Source of the DNA: Paenibacillus sp. FSL H8-0332
GTDB taxonomy: Bacteria > Bacillota > Bacilli > Paenibacillales > Paenibacillaceae
Reading direction: 5' to 3'
Length of the DNA: 64,000 bases
Assembly (NCBI RefSeq): GCF_037963835.1
Contig: NZ_CP150145.1
Span: 310,001-374,000, forward strand
Shown: piece after piece, positions 7,683-16,524 of the stretch
How positions within the stretch are numbered: position 1 is the stretch's first letter
Layout of the letters: the number at the start of each line of letters is the position of its first letter
Position numbers and translations under genes: made by a program
Notes under the pieces: generated by a model
The model's input: only the letters and a program-made list of their open reading frames with translations
Told to the model about the DNA's origin: nothing
The model's database searches: none

Positions 7683-10355
7683 ATGAGCATGAAGCGGCTG
7701 GCAGCTATGGCGGTTACCGGCGTTGTTCTAGCGTGTGTTGTTGTAATTCTGTTCAGTAATAGAAAAGAGGAGGAAATCCCTGTGCAGCACCAGAAACCGC
7801 CGGATGCGGCAGTGACGATAGACGGCAAACTCCGCTATCAGACTATCGATAACTTCGGCGCGTCCGACGCCTGGTCCATGGACCCCCTGGGGAAGGAGTG
7901 GACCGAAGAGAATAAGAACAAGGTGGCAGATTTGCTGTTCTCACGTACCGAAGGAATCGGGCTGTCGGCCTGGCGCTTCAATATAGGCGCAGGCTCGGTA
8001 GAGACCGATCAGGCGATCATTCCAGATCCGTGGCGAAGAACGGAAGCCTTCAAAATAACGGAGGAAGCGCCGTACGACTGGAGCAGGCAGGCAGGCCAGC
8101 AGTGGTTCCTGCGGGCGGCTAAGGAGCGCGGAGTCGAATCCCTGATTGCCTTCGTCAACAGCCCGCCGGTCTGGATGACCCGGAATGGTCATGCCCAGCC
8201 TGATCCAGAGGTAGGGTCCAGTAATTTGAAGGAAGGCTCTGAAGCGGCCTTCGCCTCTTTCCTGATTGAGGTGCTGGAGCATTTCAAGCAGGAGGGCCTT
8301 GAATTCGATTATATCAGTCCCGTTAACGAGCCGACCTGGGACTGGAATCATGCGCAGCAGGAAGCCAGCCGGTACAACAATGACGACCTGAAGCGGGTGA
8401 TTCTGGAGCTGCATGCCCAGCTCCGCGCCAGCGGGCTGGAAGCGCAGATCAGTGCCCCGGACGGGGTGGAGATTACCTCTCTGCTGGATGATGAACACTA
8501 CCGGGAATTCACGGGCAGCGGCGTCTATTCCAGCGGGGCTAACAGCCTGGGGCTGGGAAAATACCGTGAATACATTAAGGATCTGCTGGGTGACCCTGTG
8601 CTGAAGGAAGCGGTAGGCAACAAGATCGCCTCGCATTCCTACTGGTCCGACTACAGTCATTCTGGCGACGACCGGCTGGTGAAGCTAAGAAGGCTGTTGG
8701 AGCGCAATCTGAAGCAATATGATCCGCAGGCCAAATATTGGGTCACCGAATACTGCATTATGGGCGACTATGGCCCTGGACGGGATCTGGGGATGGAGCC
8801 CGCGCTGCAGGTGGCGCGCACCATTCACTTCGATCTGACCGAGGCGGATGCAGCCGCATGGCAGTGGTGGACGGCGGTGTCCAAGGTGGATTACAAGGAC
8901 GGCTTGCTGTACACCGACTACAATCAGCCTGGAGACGGGCAGAACATCCTGACCTCGAAGATCCTGTGGTCGCTCGGCAATTACAGCAAGTTCATCCGCC
9001 CCGGAGCGGTGCGGATTGCGCTCTCCGGTCTGAGCCAGGACGCCGGAGGCGAGCTGCTCGGCTCGGCTTACGTGCACGAGGAGGAGCAGAGCATGACGGC
9101 GGTGCTGGTGAATGACAGCCTGGAGGAGAAGCGGGTGCAGCTCACGCTGAGCGGGCTTGGGCTGAAGGCTTCGGCCTTGCGTTCCTATGTAACCAATGCG
9201 CAGCTGGATCTGGCCCGCGGCGAGGATCTGGCCGTTGATGTAGCTGCTGATGGGACAGCAGATGGGGAGCAGGTATTCCAGGCCGTTATCCCGGCCAAGT
9301 CGGTGGTGACCCTGGTGGCAGGCGGGCCGGAGCTAGAGGAGCAGGCAGGCCAGCCGGGTGAGGTTGCCGGAACTCAGGTTAACGGAAATCAAGCTGCACA
9401 GGACATTCCGGCGGCGGCGGACTATGCGGGCTATCTGTTCAGCTATTTCACAGGCGAAGGGACCGGGGACGGCGAGCAGGTATACTTCGCCCTCAGCGAA
9501 GGCAATGACCCGCTGCATTGGAAGGAGCTGAATAGCGGGAAGCCCGTGCTTAGGTCCAGCTTAGGCAACAAGGGGGTCAGAGATCCCTTCATCATCCGTT
9601 CACCTGAAGGTGGACAGTTCTATCTGATCGCCACCGATCTGAAGATCAACGGCAATTGGGATTGGGGCGCAGCCCAGACACAGGGCAGCCGGTCGATCAT
9701 CGTGTGGGAATCGGATAACCTCGTGGACTGGTCGGAGCCTTGGGAAGCCAAGGTCTCTCCAGAGGAAGCAGGGAATACCTGGGCACCTGAAGTGATCTAT
9801 GACCAGGAGAGCGGGGAATATATCGTATTCTGGGCCTCGCGGATGTACGCCGATTCCGCTCACACCGGGGACGCCTACCAGACAATCCTGTACAGCAAGA
9901 CACGCGATTTCCGCGCGTTCTCAGAGCCGCAGGTCTATATGGACTACGGGTATTCGATCATTGATACCACTATGGCTGCGTATAACGGGAAGATTTACAG
10001 ATTCACCAAGGATGAACGCGAGCAAGGCCCGGAATCCCCTTTTGGCAAAATGGTGTTCCAGGAGTCCCTGGATTCGGTATTTGCCCCTGCGGTGAAGCTG
10101 CTAAGCGGGAGTGTCGGGGGACTGAAGGGCATTGAAGGGCCAACCCTGTTCAAATCCAATACGAAGCAGAAGTGGTATCTGTTTGTGGATGAATTCGGAG
10201 GGAGAGGGTACATCCCGCTGGAGACGGAAGATCTTGATTCGGGTCAGTGGACGGTATCCACTGATTATGAGCTGCCGGCCAGCCCCCGCCATGGAACGGT
10301 AATTCCGGTCACCCGGCGTGAGTACGACGCTCTGAACGCCAAGTTCAGGCAGTGA
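7683..10355 (+). CDS. GH30-GH43 two-domain glycoside hydrolase
   Basis: 890 residues. An N-terminal hydrophobic segment (residues 4-24) serves as signal or anchor. About residues 45-550 form a GH30-type (beta/alpha)8 barrel plus beta-sandwich: GIGLSAWRFNIGAG, then VNEP with proposed acid/base E216, and WVTEY with proposed nucleophile E356. About residues 575-890 form a GH43-type five-blade propeller: VRDPFI with D634 as the likely base, NTWAPEV, and IEGPT with E818 as the likely acid. GH30 members include endo-beta-1,6-galactanases and GH43 members include galactosidases and arabinofuranosidases, so an arabinogalactan-like substrate is plausible. Two in-frame ATGs (7683, 7689) follow AGGAGGAGG; the second is better spaced. 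The fusion is unusual. Confidence 0.85.
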   Translation: MSMKRLAAMAVTGVVLACVVVILFSNRKEEEIPVQHQKPPDAAVTIDGKLRYQTIDNFGASDAWSMDPLGKEWTEENKNKVADLLFSRTEGIGLSAWRFNIGAGSVETDQAIIPDPWRRTEAFKITEEAPYDWSRQAGQQWFLRAAKERGVESLIAFVNSPPVWMTRNGHAQPDPEVGSSNLKEGSEAAFASFLIEVLEHFKQEGLEFDYISPVNEPTWDWNHAQQEASRYNNDDLKRVILELHAQLRASGLEAQISAPDGVEITSLLDDEHYREFTGSGVYSSGANSLGLGKYREYIKDLLGDPVLKEAVGNKIASHSYWSDYSHSGDDRLVKLRRLLERNLKQYDPQAKYWVTEYCIMGDYGPGRDLGMEPALQVARTIHFDLTEADAAAWQWWTAVSKVDYKDGLLYTDYNQPGDGQNILTSKILWSLGNYSKFIRPGAVRIALSGLSQDAGGELLGSAYVHEEEQSMTAVLVNDSLEEKRVQLTLSGLGLKASALRSYVTNAQLDLARGEDLAVDVAADGTADGEQVFQAVIPAKSVVTLVAGGPELEEQAGQPGEVAGTQVNGNQAAQDIPAAADYAGYLFSYFTGEGTGDGEQVYFALSEGNDPLHWKELNSGKPVLRSSLGNKGVRDPFIIRSPEGGQFYLIATDLKINGNWDWGAAQTQGSRSIIVWESDNLVDWSEPWEAKVSPEEAGNTWAPEVIYDQESGEYIVFWASRMYADSAHTGDAYQTILYSKTRDFRAFSEPQVYMDYGYSIIDTTMAAYNGKIYRFTKDEREQGPESPFGKMVFQESLDSVFAPAVKLLSGSVGGLKGIEGPTLFKSNTKQKWYLFVDEFGGRGYIPLETEDLDSGQWTVSTDYELPASPRHGTVIPVTRREYDALNAKFRQ

Positions 10356-10376
10356 ATTAAGCCTGGCTTAGCGTGG

Positions 10377-10480
10377 CAAGTGGAAACGGCAATGCCGTCC
10401 TTTTAAAGGACGGTACCGTTTCAGCGGGAAATAGAAGGATAAGTTATCGTGTGGAACATATAAATTCTTATATTTTAAAT
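10377..10480 (+). repeat. Dispersed intergenic repeat, copy A
   Basis: About 100 bases that recur almost identically at 30770 and, inverted and more diverged, at 51572. The copy starts GTGGAAACGGC and holds nested dyads: GAAACGG pairs with CCGTTTC further on, and inside it CCGTCCTTT pairs with AAAGGACGG. The AT-rich tail runs into the terminator at 10485. It lies between the convergent ends of the glycoside hydrolase gene and sodA. The right inverted end seen in copy B is missing here. Confidence 0.85.
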
Positions 10481-10484
10481 AAAA

Positions 10485-10523
10485 ACAGGTTCACCCTTGC
10501 CATTACGGCAGAGGTGAACCTGT
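10485..10523. terminator. Bidirectional terminator between glycoside hydrolase and sodA
   Basis: A perfect 11-bp stem (ACAGGTTCACC with GGTGAACCTGT) continues into an inner stem (TTGCC/GGCA). On the minus strand it is followed by TTTTTA, so it should end sodA; on the plus strand the TGTTTGC tail is weaker but usable. Confidence 0.85.
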
Positions 10524-10554
10524 TTGCTTAGAGCATCATGCTGAAGGCCGATGC

Positions 10555-11163
<609 letters not shown>

Positions 11164-11578
11164 GGAAAAATCCCTCCTGATTATATGTTGGTTTTGGAAT
11201 ATATCCGTTGAGATACTATTATTAAAACGCATCTGGAACAATAATGCAACATTAAATAAACAAAAATGTTTAAAAAGTATTTTCTTGTCCTCCGTACACA
11301 GAAAGTGTTAAGGCTATGTTAAACTATTAAGGCTTAGTAACTGGGACGTTTTGACTACCAATTCTCCTAATACATGTTAAATATGAAACTATATTGCATG
11401 AAAACGCTTCATATCAAGCGCTTTCAAAAGAAAAATGATGATAACGCGAGAAAAGTGTGCTTTAATAGAGACAAAAGCAGGTATTCCTCGGTTTTTGATG
11501 CTTTTTTCCACTTATACTGTTATGGAAACCCCTTCTTTTTGTAAAATCATAAGCCATAGAAAAGGGAGACTTTTAAGT
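11164..11578. other. Intergenic region between sodA and the GNAT gene
   Basis: 415 bases, AT-rich, without a convincing gene; the acetyltransferase frame is open from 11435 but lacks a ribosome site there. The sodA leader and candidate promoter occupy the first 90 bases. At about 11398-11428 two imperfect palindromes resemble degenerate cre (CcpA) sites (TGAAAACGCTTCAT and AAGCGCTTTCA), each one base short of the consensus spacing. Confidence 0.5.
11221..11249 (-). promoter_or_regulatory. Candidate sodA promoter
   Basis: Read on the minus strand: TTGCAT, 17 bases, TTTAAT, placed about 60 bases upstream of the sodA start codon. The -10 is imperfect, so this is a candidate only. Confidence 0.35.
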
Positions 11579-11998
11579 ATGCACGTTCGTTCCTTTCAAT
11601 TAAGCGATGTTACTCCAGTGACTGAATTGCTGCAGACCGCATTATCGGAAGAATGTTTCGAGAGCACGATCGAGCCTTTCTCCAGGCAATTGTCATGGGA
11701 TTCTGATCTCATTGTAGTTGCTGAGGATGAAGGAGAAATCATCGGTGCACTGATTGGTACGATTGAGAAGAATCACGGCTGTTATTTCCGCATCGCTGTC
11801 CATCCTGATTACCGCCGCAGAGGAGTCGGCAAGAGTCTTGTAACGGCTATGGAGAACAGATTTCAGGCGCGGAAGGTCAGCGGTATCTATGTTGCCGTGG
11901 ATGAACACAATTCTTTTGCAATGCCGCTCTATGAGGCCATGGGTTATGACGAGAACCATATTTTCAAATCCGTGCGCAAGCTGAGCATTGTCGGGTAA
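11579..11998 (+). CDS. GNAT-family N-acetyltransferase
   Basis: 139 residues from the ATG at 11579 (MHVRSFQLSDVTPV), which follows AAAAGGGAGA; upstream in-frame codons lack a ribosome site. The acetyl-CoA-binding motif A is clear: FRIAVHPDYRRRGVGKSL, a textbook Q/RxxGxG/A loop. Late residues MPLYEAMGYDENHIF match the GNAT C-terminal strand-helix. It probably acetylates an amine on a small molecule or protein, but the acceptor cannot be deduced. It is a single-gene unit ended by the hairpin at 12109. Confidence 0.88.
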   Translation: MHVRSFQLSDVTPVTELLQTALSEECFESTIEPFSRQLSWDSDLIVVAEDEGEIIGALIGTIEKNHGCYFRIAVHPDYRRRGVGKSLVTAMENRFQARKVSGIYVAVDEHNSFAMPLYEAMGYDENHIFKSVRKLSIVG

Positions 11999-12108
11999 CT
12001 GTTGCTGAACCGCTGCTGTAAGCGGAATCAAATCTTAGAGTAGAGAACTATTGCAGGGCCGGAACTTCGAATATATGGATATTCCTGCATAGTCTGTTTC
12101 ATTATACT

Positions 12109-12160
12109 AAAGCATATCTTCCCTATGTCCATTGCAAATGGGCGGGAGATATGCTTTTCT
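12109..12160 (+). terminator. Terminator after the GNAT gene
   Basis: An 11-bp stem (AAAGCATATCT with AGATATGCTTT) with extra TCCC/GGG pairing, followed by TTTTCT. It lies about 110 bases past the acetyltransferase stop and ahead of lepB. Confidence 0.65.
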
Positions 12161-12204
12161 ATTGTTAAGGACCTGATAACCCAATTGAAGCAAGTAGGTG
12201 GCCT

Positions 12205-12822
12205 ATGAACCGGGAGCTTGAAGAAGATTACACGCGGAGCCGCAGACAAAGATACAGATCAGTAACGCATAACAAGTCCAGACAGAAGTCCAGAAGAACG
12301 TGGGTTAGGGATATGCGGGAGTGGATCATTACGGCGGGGATTGTGTTCGCTGTGATGTCGCTGCTTAATATTTATGTGTTCAATGTGTCTACTGTAATCG
12401 GCCAATCCATGGAGCCTACCCTCTATCAGGGAGAGAAGCTGATTATTAATAAAATCGCACTTAGCTTCGGGAATCCGGGCCGTGGGGAGGTTGTCGTCCT
12501 TCATGATCCCAGTACGGGACCCAGCCGTAAGGAATATCTGGTCAAGCGGGTGATCGGTATTCCCGGCGACATTATTGAAGTACGGAAGCAGCAGCTCTAT
12601 CTCAACGGCAAGCTGCTGGAGGAGCCTTATATCGATACATCTATAGAAGATCCCGATTTCAGCAGCCTGACCGTGCAGGCGGGGACCTACTTCGTCATGG
12701 GGGACAACCGGCATGCCGGAGCCAGTAAGGACAGCCGTTATTTCGGCGCTGTCGCAGGGGAGAGTATCGTGGGTAAGGTGTCCCTGATCTGGTGGCCTTT
12801 CTCTAAGATGAAGGCCCTGTAG
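12205..12822 (+). CDS. lepB: Signal peptidase I
   Basis: Membrane-bound serine/lysine protease that removes signal peptides from secreted proteins. 205 residues. A basic cytosolic N-terminus (about 40 residues, rich in Arg) is followed by one membrane segment (residues 41-60). Catalytic Ser68 sits in GQSMEPTL and the general base Lys114 in LVKRVIGIPGD; box E (MGDNR..SKDSR) is present. The single membrane anchor matches Bacillus SipS-type enzymes; the long basic N-terminus is longer than in SipS. The ATG follows AAGTAGGTGG. It is the first gene before queG, 35 bases apart. Confidence 0.97.
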   Translation: MNRELEEDYTRSRRQRYRSVTHNKSRQKSRRTWVRDMREWIITAGIVFAVMSLLNIYVFNVSTVIGQSMEPTLYQGEKLIINKIALSFGNPGRGEVVVLHDPSTGPSRKEYLVKRVIGIPGDIIEVRKQQLYLNGKLLEEPYIDTSIEDPDFSSLTVQAGTYFVMGDNRHAGASKDSRYFGAVAGESIVGKVSLIWWPFSKMKAL

Positions 12823-12857
12823 AGCAACCTTATTCAATCTATAAAGGAGAGGCGGAT

Positions 12858-14054
12858 ATGCACCTCAACATCCAGAAAGGTTACGCTCCGCCTCCTTCCA
12901 AATGGGAGGAACTTAAGGCTGAGATTAAGGCGGCCGCACCTGCACTCGGTATCGATGATATCGGGTTCACCACTGCGGAGCCGTTTTTATATTTGAAGAA
13001 CATTCTTCAAGAGCATAGAGACAAAGGGTACGAATCCGGGTTCGAGGAGCCTGATCTCGACAAGCGGACAGTTCCGGCTCTGCAATCTGGAGAGCAGCCG
13101 CTCTCTATCATTGCGATTGCAGTGGCCTATCCCTCCAAGATGGAGGACCCGCCCAAATCCGAGCCGGGTGCGCGCAGAGGTATTCTGGCCCGCGCCTCCT
13201 GGGGCCAGGATTACCATCATGTGCTCCGGGAAGCGCTGGCGAAGCTGGAGAGCTTCATCCGTGAGCGTGTCCCGGATGCCGTGCTGGAGAGCATGGTGGA
13301 TACGGGGGCGCTTGTAGACCGGGCCGTAGCAGAGCGGGCGGGGATCGGCTTCAGCGCCAAGAACTGCGCGATCATCTCCCCGAAGTGGGGATCATGGATC
13401 TATCTGGGGGAGATGGTGACGAATCTCCCGCTTCCCCCAGACCAGCCTGTGCAGGAGGGCTGCGGCGACTGCACCAAATGCATCGACGCCTGCCCTACCG
13501 GCGCGCTGGTCGGCCCGGGACAGCTCAATGCCCAGGCCTGTATCTCTTTTCTGACCCAGACGAAGGGCTTCCTGAGCGATCACTATATGACCAAGATCGG
13601 CAACCGGCTGTACGGCTGTGACACCTGCCAAATTGTCTGTCCGCATAACCGGGGCAAGAACTGGAACCACCGCCCGCAGCTTCTGCCTGACCCTGAGGTG
13701 GTCAAGCCGCTGCTGCTGCCGATTCTGGACCTCAGCAACCGGGAGTTCAAGGAGAAGTTCGGCAGCAGCTCGGCGGCTTGGCGCGGCAAGAAGCCGATGC
13801 AGCGCAACGCAGTCATTGCGCTGGGCAATTTCAAGGAGGCTTCGGCGGTGCCGAAGCTGACGGAGCTTCTGCTGAAGGAGCCAAGGCCGGAAATGCGCGG
13901 AACCTCGGCCTGGGCGCTCAGCCGCATCGGCGGCGAAGCAGCGCTTGCGGCTGTCGAGCAGGCGCTGGAGAGCGAAGAGGACAGCACGGTGCGCGACATG
14001 CTGGAGCAGGCTGCAGGCAAGCTCCGCGAGCAGGGAGCAGCGGACGGGAAATGA
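12858..14054 (+). CDS. queG: Epoxyqueuosine reductase
   Basis: Last step of queuosine synthesis: cobalamin-dependent reduction of epoxyqueuosine in tRNA. 398 residues. Two ferredoxin-like iron-sulfur motifs are visible, CGDCTKCIDACPTG from C202 and CDTCQIVCPHN from C254, as in QueG. The C-terminal 90 residues carry HEAT-like helices (RNAVIALGNFKEASAVPKL), an arrangement found in longer QueG proteins. The ATG follows AAGGAGAGG. It lies between lepB and a small membrane protein and may be co-transcribed with lepB. Confidence 0.95.
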   Translation: MHLNIQKGYAPPPSKWEELKAEIKAAAPALGIDDIGFTTAEPFLYLKNILQEHRDKGYESGFEEPDLDKRTVPALQSGEQPLSIIAIAVAYPSKMEDPPKSEPGARRGILARASWGQDYHHVLREALAKLESFIRERVPDAVLESMVDTGALVDRAVAERAGIGFSAKNCAIISPKWGSWIYLGEMVTNLPLPPDQPVQEGCGDCTKCIDACPTGALVGPGQLNAQACISFLTQTKGFLSDHYMTKIGNRLYGCDTCQIVCPHNRGKNWNHRPQLLPDPEVVKPLLLPILDLSNREFKEKFGSSSAAWRGKKPMQRNAVIALGNFKEASAVPKLTELLLKEPRPEMRGTSAWALSRIGGEAALAAVEQALESEEDSTVRDMLEQAAGKLREQGAADGK

Positions 14055-14167
14055 ACCGCAGGCCAGCGGGATTTGCCAATTGCTGTCCAGTTGTTGAAAT
14101 GCTATGATAGATTCGCGTGCCTGAACAGGGTTATCGCCAGACAATAGAGTACAAAGGTGGATTACAG

Positions 14168-14416
14168 ATGAATATTGCATTGCCTATTATTACGCTTGTT
14201 GTAGGGCTGATCGGCGGATTCTTCATCGGCGTGTATTATCTGCGCAGACAGATGACAACGATGCAGAATGATCCTGAAATGCTGCAGAAGGTTGCCAAGC
14301 AAATGGGGTATAACCTGAACGGGAAGCAAATGCAGCGTGCCCAGCAGATGATGAAGAACGGCAATCAGCCGGGGCGTGCTCCTGCTGCGGCCAAAGGACA
14401 GTCCCGCAAGAAGTAA
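14168..14416 (+). CDS. YneF-family small membrane protein (UPF0154)
   Basis: 82 residues starting at 14168 (MNIALPIITLVVGLIGGFF) after AAAGGTGG. There is one N-terminal membrane segment, then YYLRRQMTTMQNDPEMLQKVAKQMGYN, which matches the YneF/UPF0154 pattern (membrane anchor plus short DPE..M..QMG motif). The C-terminus is a basic, Pro/Ala-rich tail. The biochemical role of the family is not established. It sits between queG and folE. Confidence 0.85.
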   Translation: MNIALPIITLVVGLIGGFFIGVYYLRRQMTTMQNDPEMLQKVAKQMGYNLNGKQMQRAQQMMKNGNQPGRAPAAAKGQSRKK

Positions 14417-14476
14417 TAATGATGATCGTATGAAATAGATAAGAGTCAGCTGCAGGTGCGGAAGGGGGGAGCTTTC

Positions 14477-15070
14477 ATGGGGGGCATCAAGGAGTACAAG
14501 AACGGGAAGGTTTCTGTAAACCGGGAGCAGATTGAGTATCATGTAGAGAAGATTCTGGAATTAATCGGTGAGGATACCAGCCGCGAAGGCCTGCTCGAAA
14601 CACCGGCCAGAGTGACGCGGATGTATGAAGAGATCTTCGGCGGTTATTCCATTGATCCGCGCGAAGCACTGGGCGTAACCTTCGACGAGTCTCATGAAGA
14701 GCTGGTCATTGTGAAGGATATTGTCTACTATAGCCAATGCGAGCATCACATGGCTCCATTCTTCGGCAAGGTGCATATCGGCTATGTTCCCAGCGGCCGC
14801 ATTGCCGGACTCAGCAAGCTCGCCCGGCTCGTAGAAGCGGTCAGCCGCAGGTTACAGGTGCAGGAACGCATCACGGCCCAGATCGCCGACATCATGACCG
14901 AGGTGCTGAATCCGCACGGTGTCATGGTTGTAGTCGAAGGGGAGCATCTGTGCATGTGTGCCCGGGGCGTGAAGAAGCCGGGCAGCAAGACGGTCACGAT
15001 GGCTACCCGCGGCTCCTTCCGTGAGGATGCTGCGGCAAGAGCCGAGTTCCTGGCCTTGATCAAAGATTAG
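14477..15070 (+). CDS. folE: GTP cyclohydrolase I
   Basis: Converts GTP to dihydroneopterin triphosphate, the first step to folate (the same reaction also feeds queuosine synthesis). 197 residues from the ATG at 14477, which follows GAAGGGGGGA. Family motifs: [18 protein letters not shown], zinc and active-site residues in [23 protein letters not shown], and [15 protein letters not shown] strong hairpin with a T-run follows. The nearby queG gives a pterin/queuosine theme, though the genes are probably in separate transcripts. Confidence 0.97.
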   Translation: MGGIKEYKNGKVSVNREQIEYHVEKILELIGEDTSREGLLETPARVTRMYEEIFGGYSIDPREALGVTFDESHEELVIVKDIVYYSQCEHHMAPFFGKVHIGYVPSGRIAGLSKLARLVEAVSRRLQVQERITAQIADIMTEVLNPHGVMVVVEGEHLCMCARGVKKPGSKTVTMATRGSFREDAAARAEFLALIKD

Positions 15071-15080
15071 GAACGGATAA

Positions 15081-15119
15081 GCCTGCCTGCCACTTCGACA
15101 GTGGCGGCGGGCTTTTTTT
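15081..15119 (+). terminator. folE terminator
   Basis: GC-rich stem (GCCTGCCTGCCAC with GTGGCGGCGGGC, one bulged T) followed by TTTTTTT. It begins 10 bases after the folE stop. Confidence 0.9.
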
Positions 15120-15154
15120 GCGCGAAGGGGTGTGGCTCAATGCTCCGCAGAGCC

Positions 15155-16342
15155 TTAGAAAGGCTGCCAGACCAGCTTACGGGCGGCCCCGTAGCGTTCG
15201 GCGACATAAGGCCAGTTCACGACTCTCCACCAGTCCTGGATGTAATCGGCGCGGTTATTCTGATGCTTAAGGTAATAGGCATGCTCCCACACATCGAGCA
15301 CCAGCAGCGGAACGACATCCCACTGGGACAGATTCTGATGCTTCTCAGCCGTCAGAATCTCCAGTCTGCGGCTGCGCGGGCTCCAGACCAAGAGAGCCCA
15401 TCCGCCGCCCTCAACTTTATTGGCAGCTTCACTGAACTGGGCTCTGAAGGCATCATAGCTTCCGAAGCTGCGTTCTATGGCGTCCAGCAGCGCACCGGAG
15501 GGGCGGCCGCCTCCTTGCGGGGACATGACATTCCAGAAGATCGTATGCAGATAATGGCCGGCCCCGTTGAACGCAAGCTCCCGCTCCCAATGCTTAACCA
15601 GATCGTAGTCGCCACTCAGGCGTGCTTCCGCCAGCTTGTTCTCCGCCTTGTTCAGTCCGTCTACATAGCTCTGGTGATGCTTGTCGTGATGAATGATCAT
15701 CGTCTTCTCGTCAATATACGGCTCCAGTGCATTATAGGCATAAGGCAGAGGGGGAAGCGTATGCCCGCCGATGGGAACCGAGCCTGCCTCGCGGGATTCC
15801 CATAACGGAACTGCGAAGCTTCCTGTTCCCTGGAGATTGTCTCCGCTTGCAGCCGAATCAGGCGAAGGAGCAGATTCAGCCTGCTCCGGCGGATTCATCC
15901 GCAGCATCCCGGGCCCGTAGTCCGCAGGGGTCAGCGCGGCCAGCACAGCGAGGAAATATTCAGACTCCCGGATGAAGTGCAGCAGCGTGGTGCCCGCCAG
16001 GGGGAAGGCATTGACGGCGGCGCTGGCCTCCTTCATGGCCTTCAGGTGCCGGATGAATTCGGCGGACTGGTCGCAGGCGGTGTACAGCAGCAGCCCGGCT
16101 TCGGCGGCTGGACTCCCTGGACCGCCTGCGTCCGGTGCCTGCGGATTGGCGAGCAGATGCTGCGCTGTCTGTTCTGTAGCCAGGAAGACAATGGCCCAGT
16201 CCTGCAGCAGCTTCACATAAGGCTCCTCCAGGCGTGGGATGATCTGGATCAGGACCTCGGCATGCTCCTTCTCCTGGTTTTTCCAGAAGGCGATTTCCCC
16301 TAGAATCTGTACTGGCGGCGGTGCAACGAATACATATGGCAT
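15155..16342 (-). CDS. DUF2935 domain fused to Mn/Fe superoxide dismutase
   Basis: 395 residues. The N-terminal part (about 1-140) is helical with EIAFWKNQEKEHAEVL and HFIRESEYFL, which resembles the four-helix DUF2935 family that carries ExxH-type metal ligands. A Ser/Ala/Pro-rich linker follows (about 150-180). The C-terminal 205 residues are a complete SOD: IIHHDKHHQSYV, GHYLHTIFWNVMSPQGGG, and [25 protein letters not shown] precedes the start. It may be an SOD with an added metal-binding module. It differs clearly from SodA encoded at 10555. Confidence 0.88.
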   Translation of the reverse strand: MPYVFVAPPPVQILGEIAFWKNQEKEHAEVLIQIIPRLEEPYVKLLQDWAIVFLATEQTAQHLLANPQAPDAGGPGSPAAEAGLLLYTACDQSAEFIRHLKAMKEASAAVNAFPLAGTTLLHFIRESEYFLAVLAALTPADYGPGMLRMNPPEQAESAPSPDSAASGDNLQGTGSFAVPLWESREAGSVPIGGHTLPPLPYAYNALEPYIDEKTMIIHHDKHHQSYVDGLNKAENKLAEARLSGDYDLVKHWERELAFNGAGHYLHTIFWNVMSPQGGGRPSGALLDAIERSFGSYDAFRAQFSEAANKVEGGGWALLVWSPRSRRLEILTAEKHQNLSQWDVVPLLVLDVWEHAYYLKHQNNRADYIQDWWRVVNWPYVAERYGAARKLVWQPF

Positions 16343-16465
16343 GATTTGCAGTCCTCCCGTCCTAAAGTTTCATCGGTCCATTATATGCCGGAGAGGAACA
16401 GCTTATGAGACTGGCCTGTGCGGGGAATTGCAGCGGACTGGAGGTCCTGTGCCCCGCACAGTAAA

Positions 16466-16510
16466 AAGGCATGCACAGAATGTATCACAGGATACATCTG
16501 CATATGCCTT
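16466..16510 (-). terminator. Terminator of the alpha/beta hydrolase gene
   Basis: Imperfect 20-bp stem (AAGGCATATGCAGATGTATC with GATACATTCTGTGCATGCC) with a CTGT loop and TTTTTAC on the minus strand, just past the hydrolase stop at 16525. Confidence 0.85.
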
Positions 16511-16524
16511 AGGTAATGATAAGA

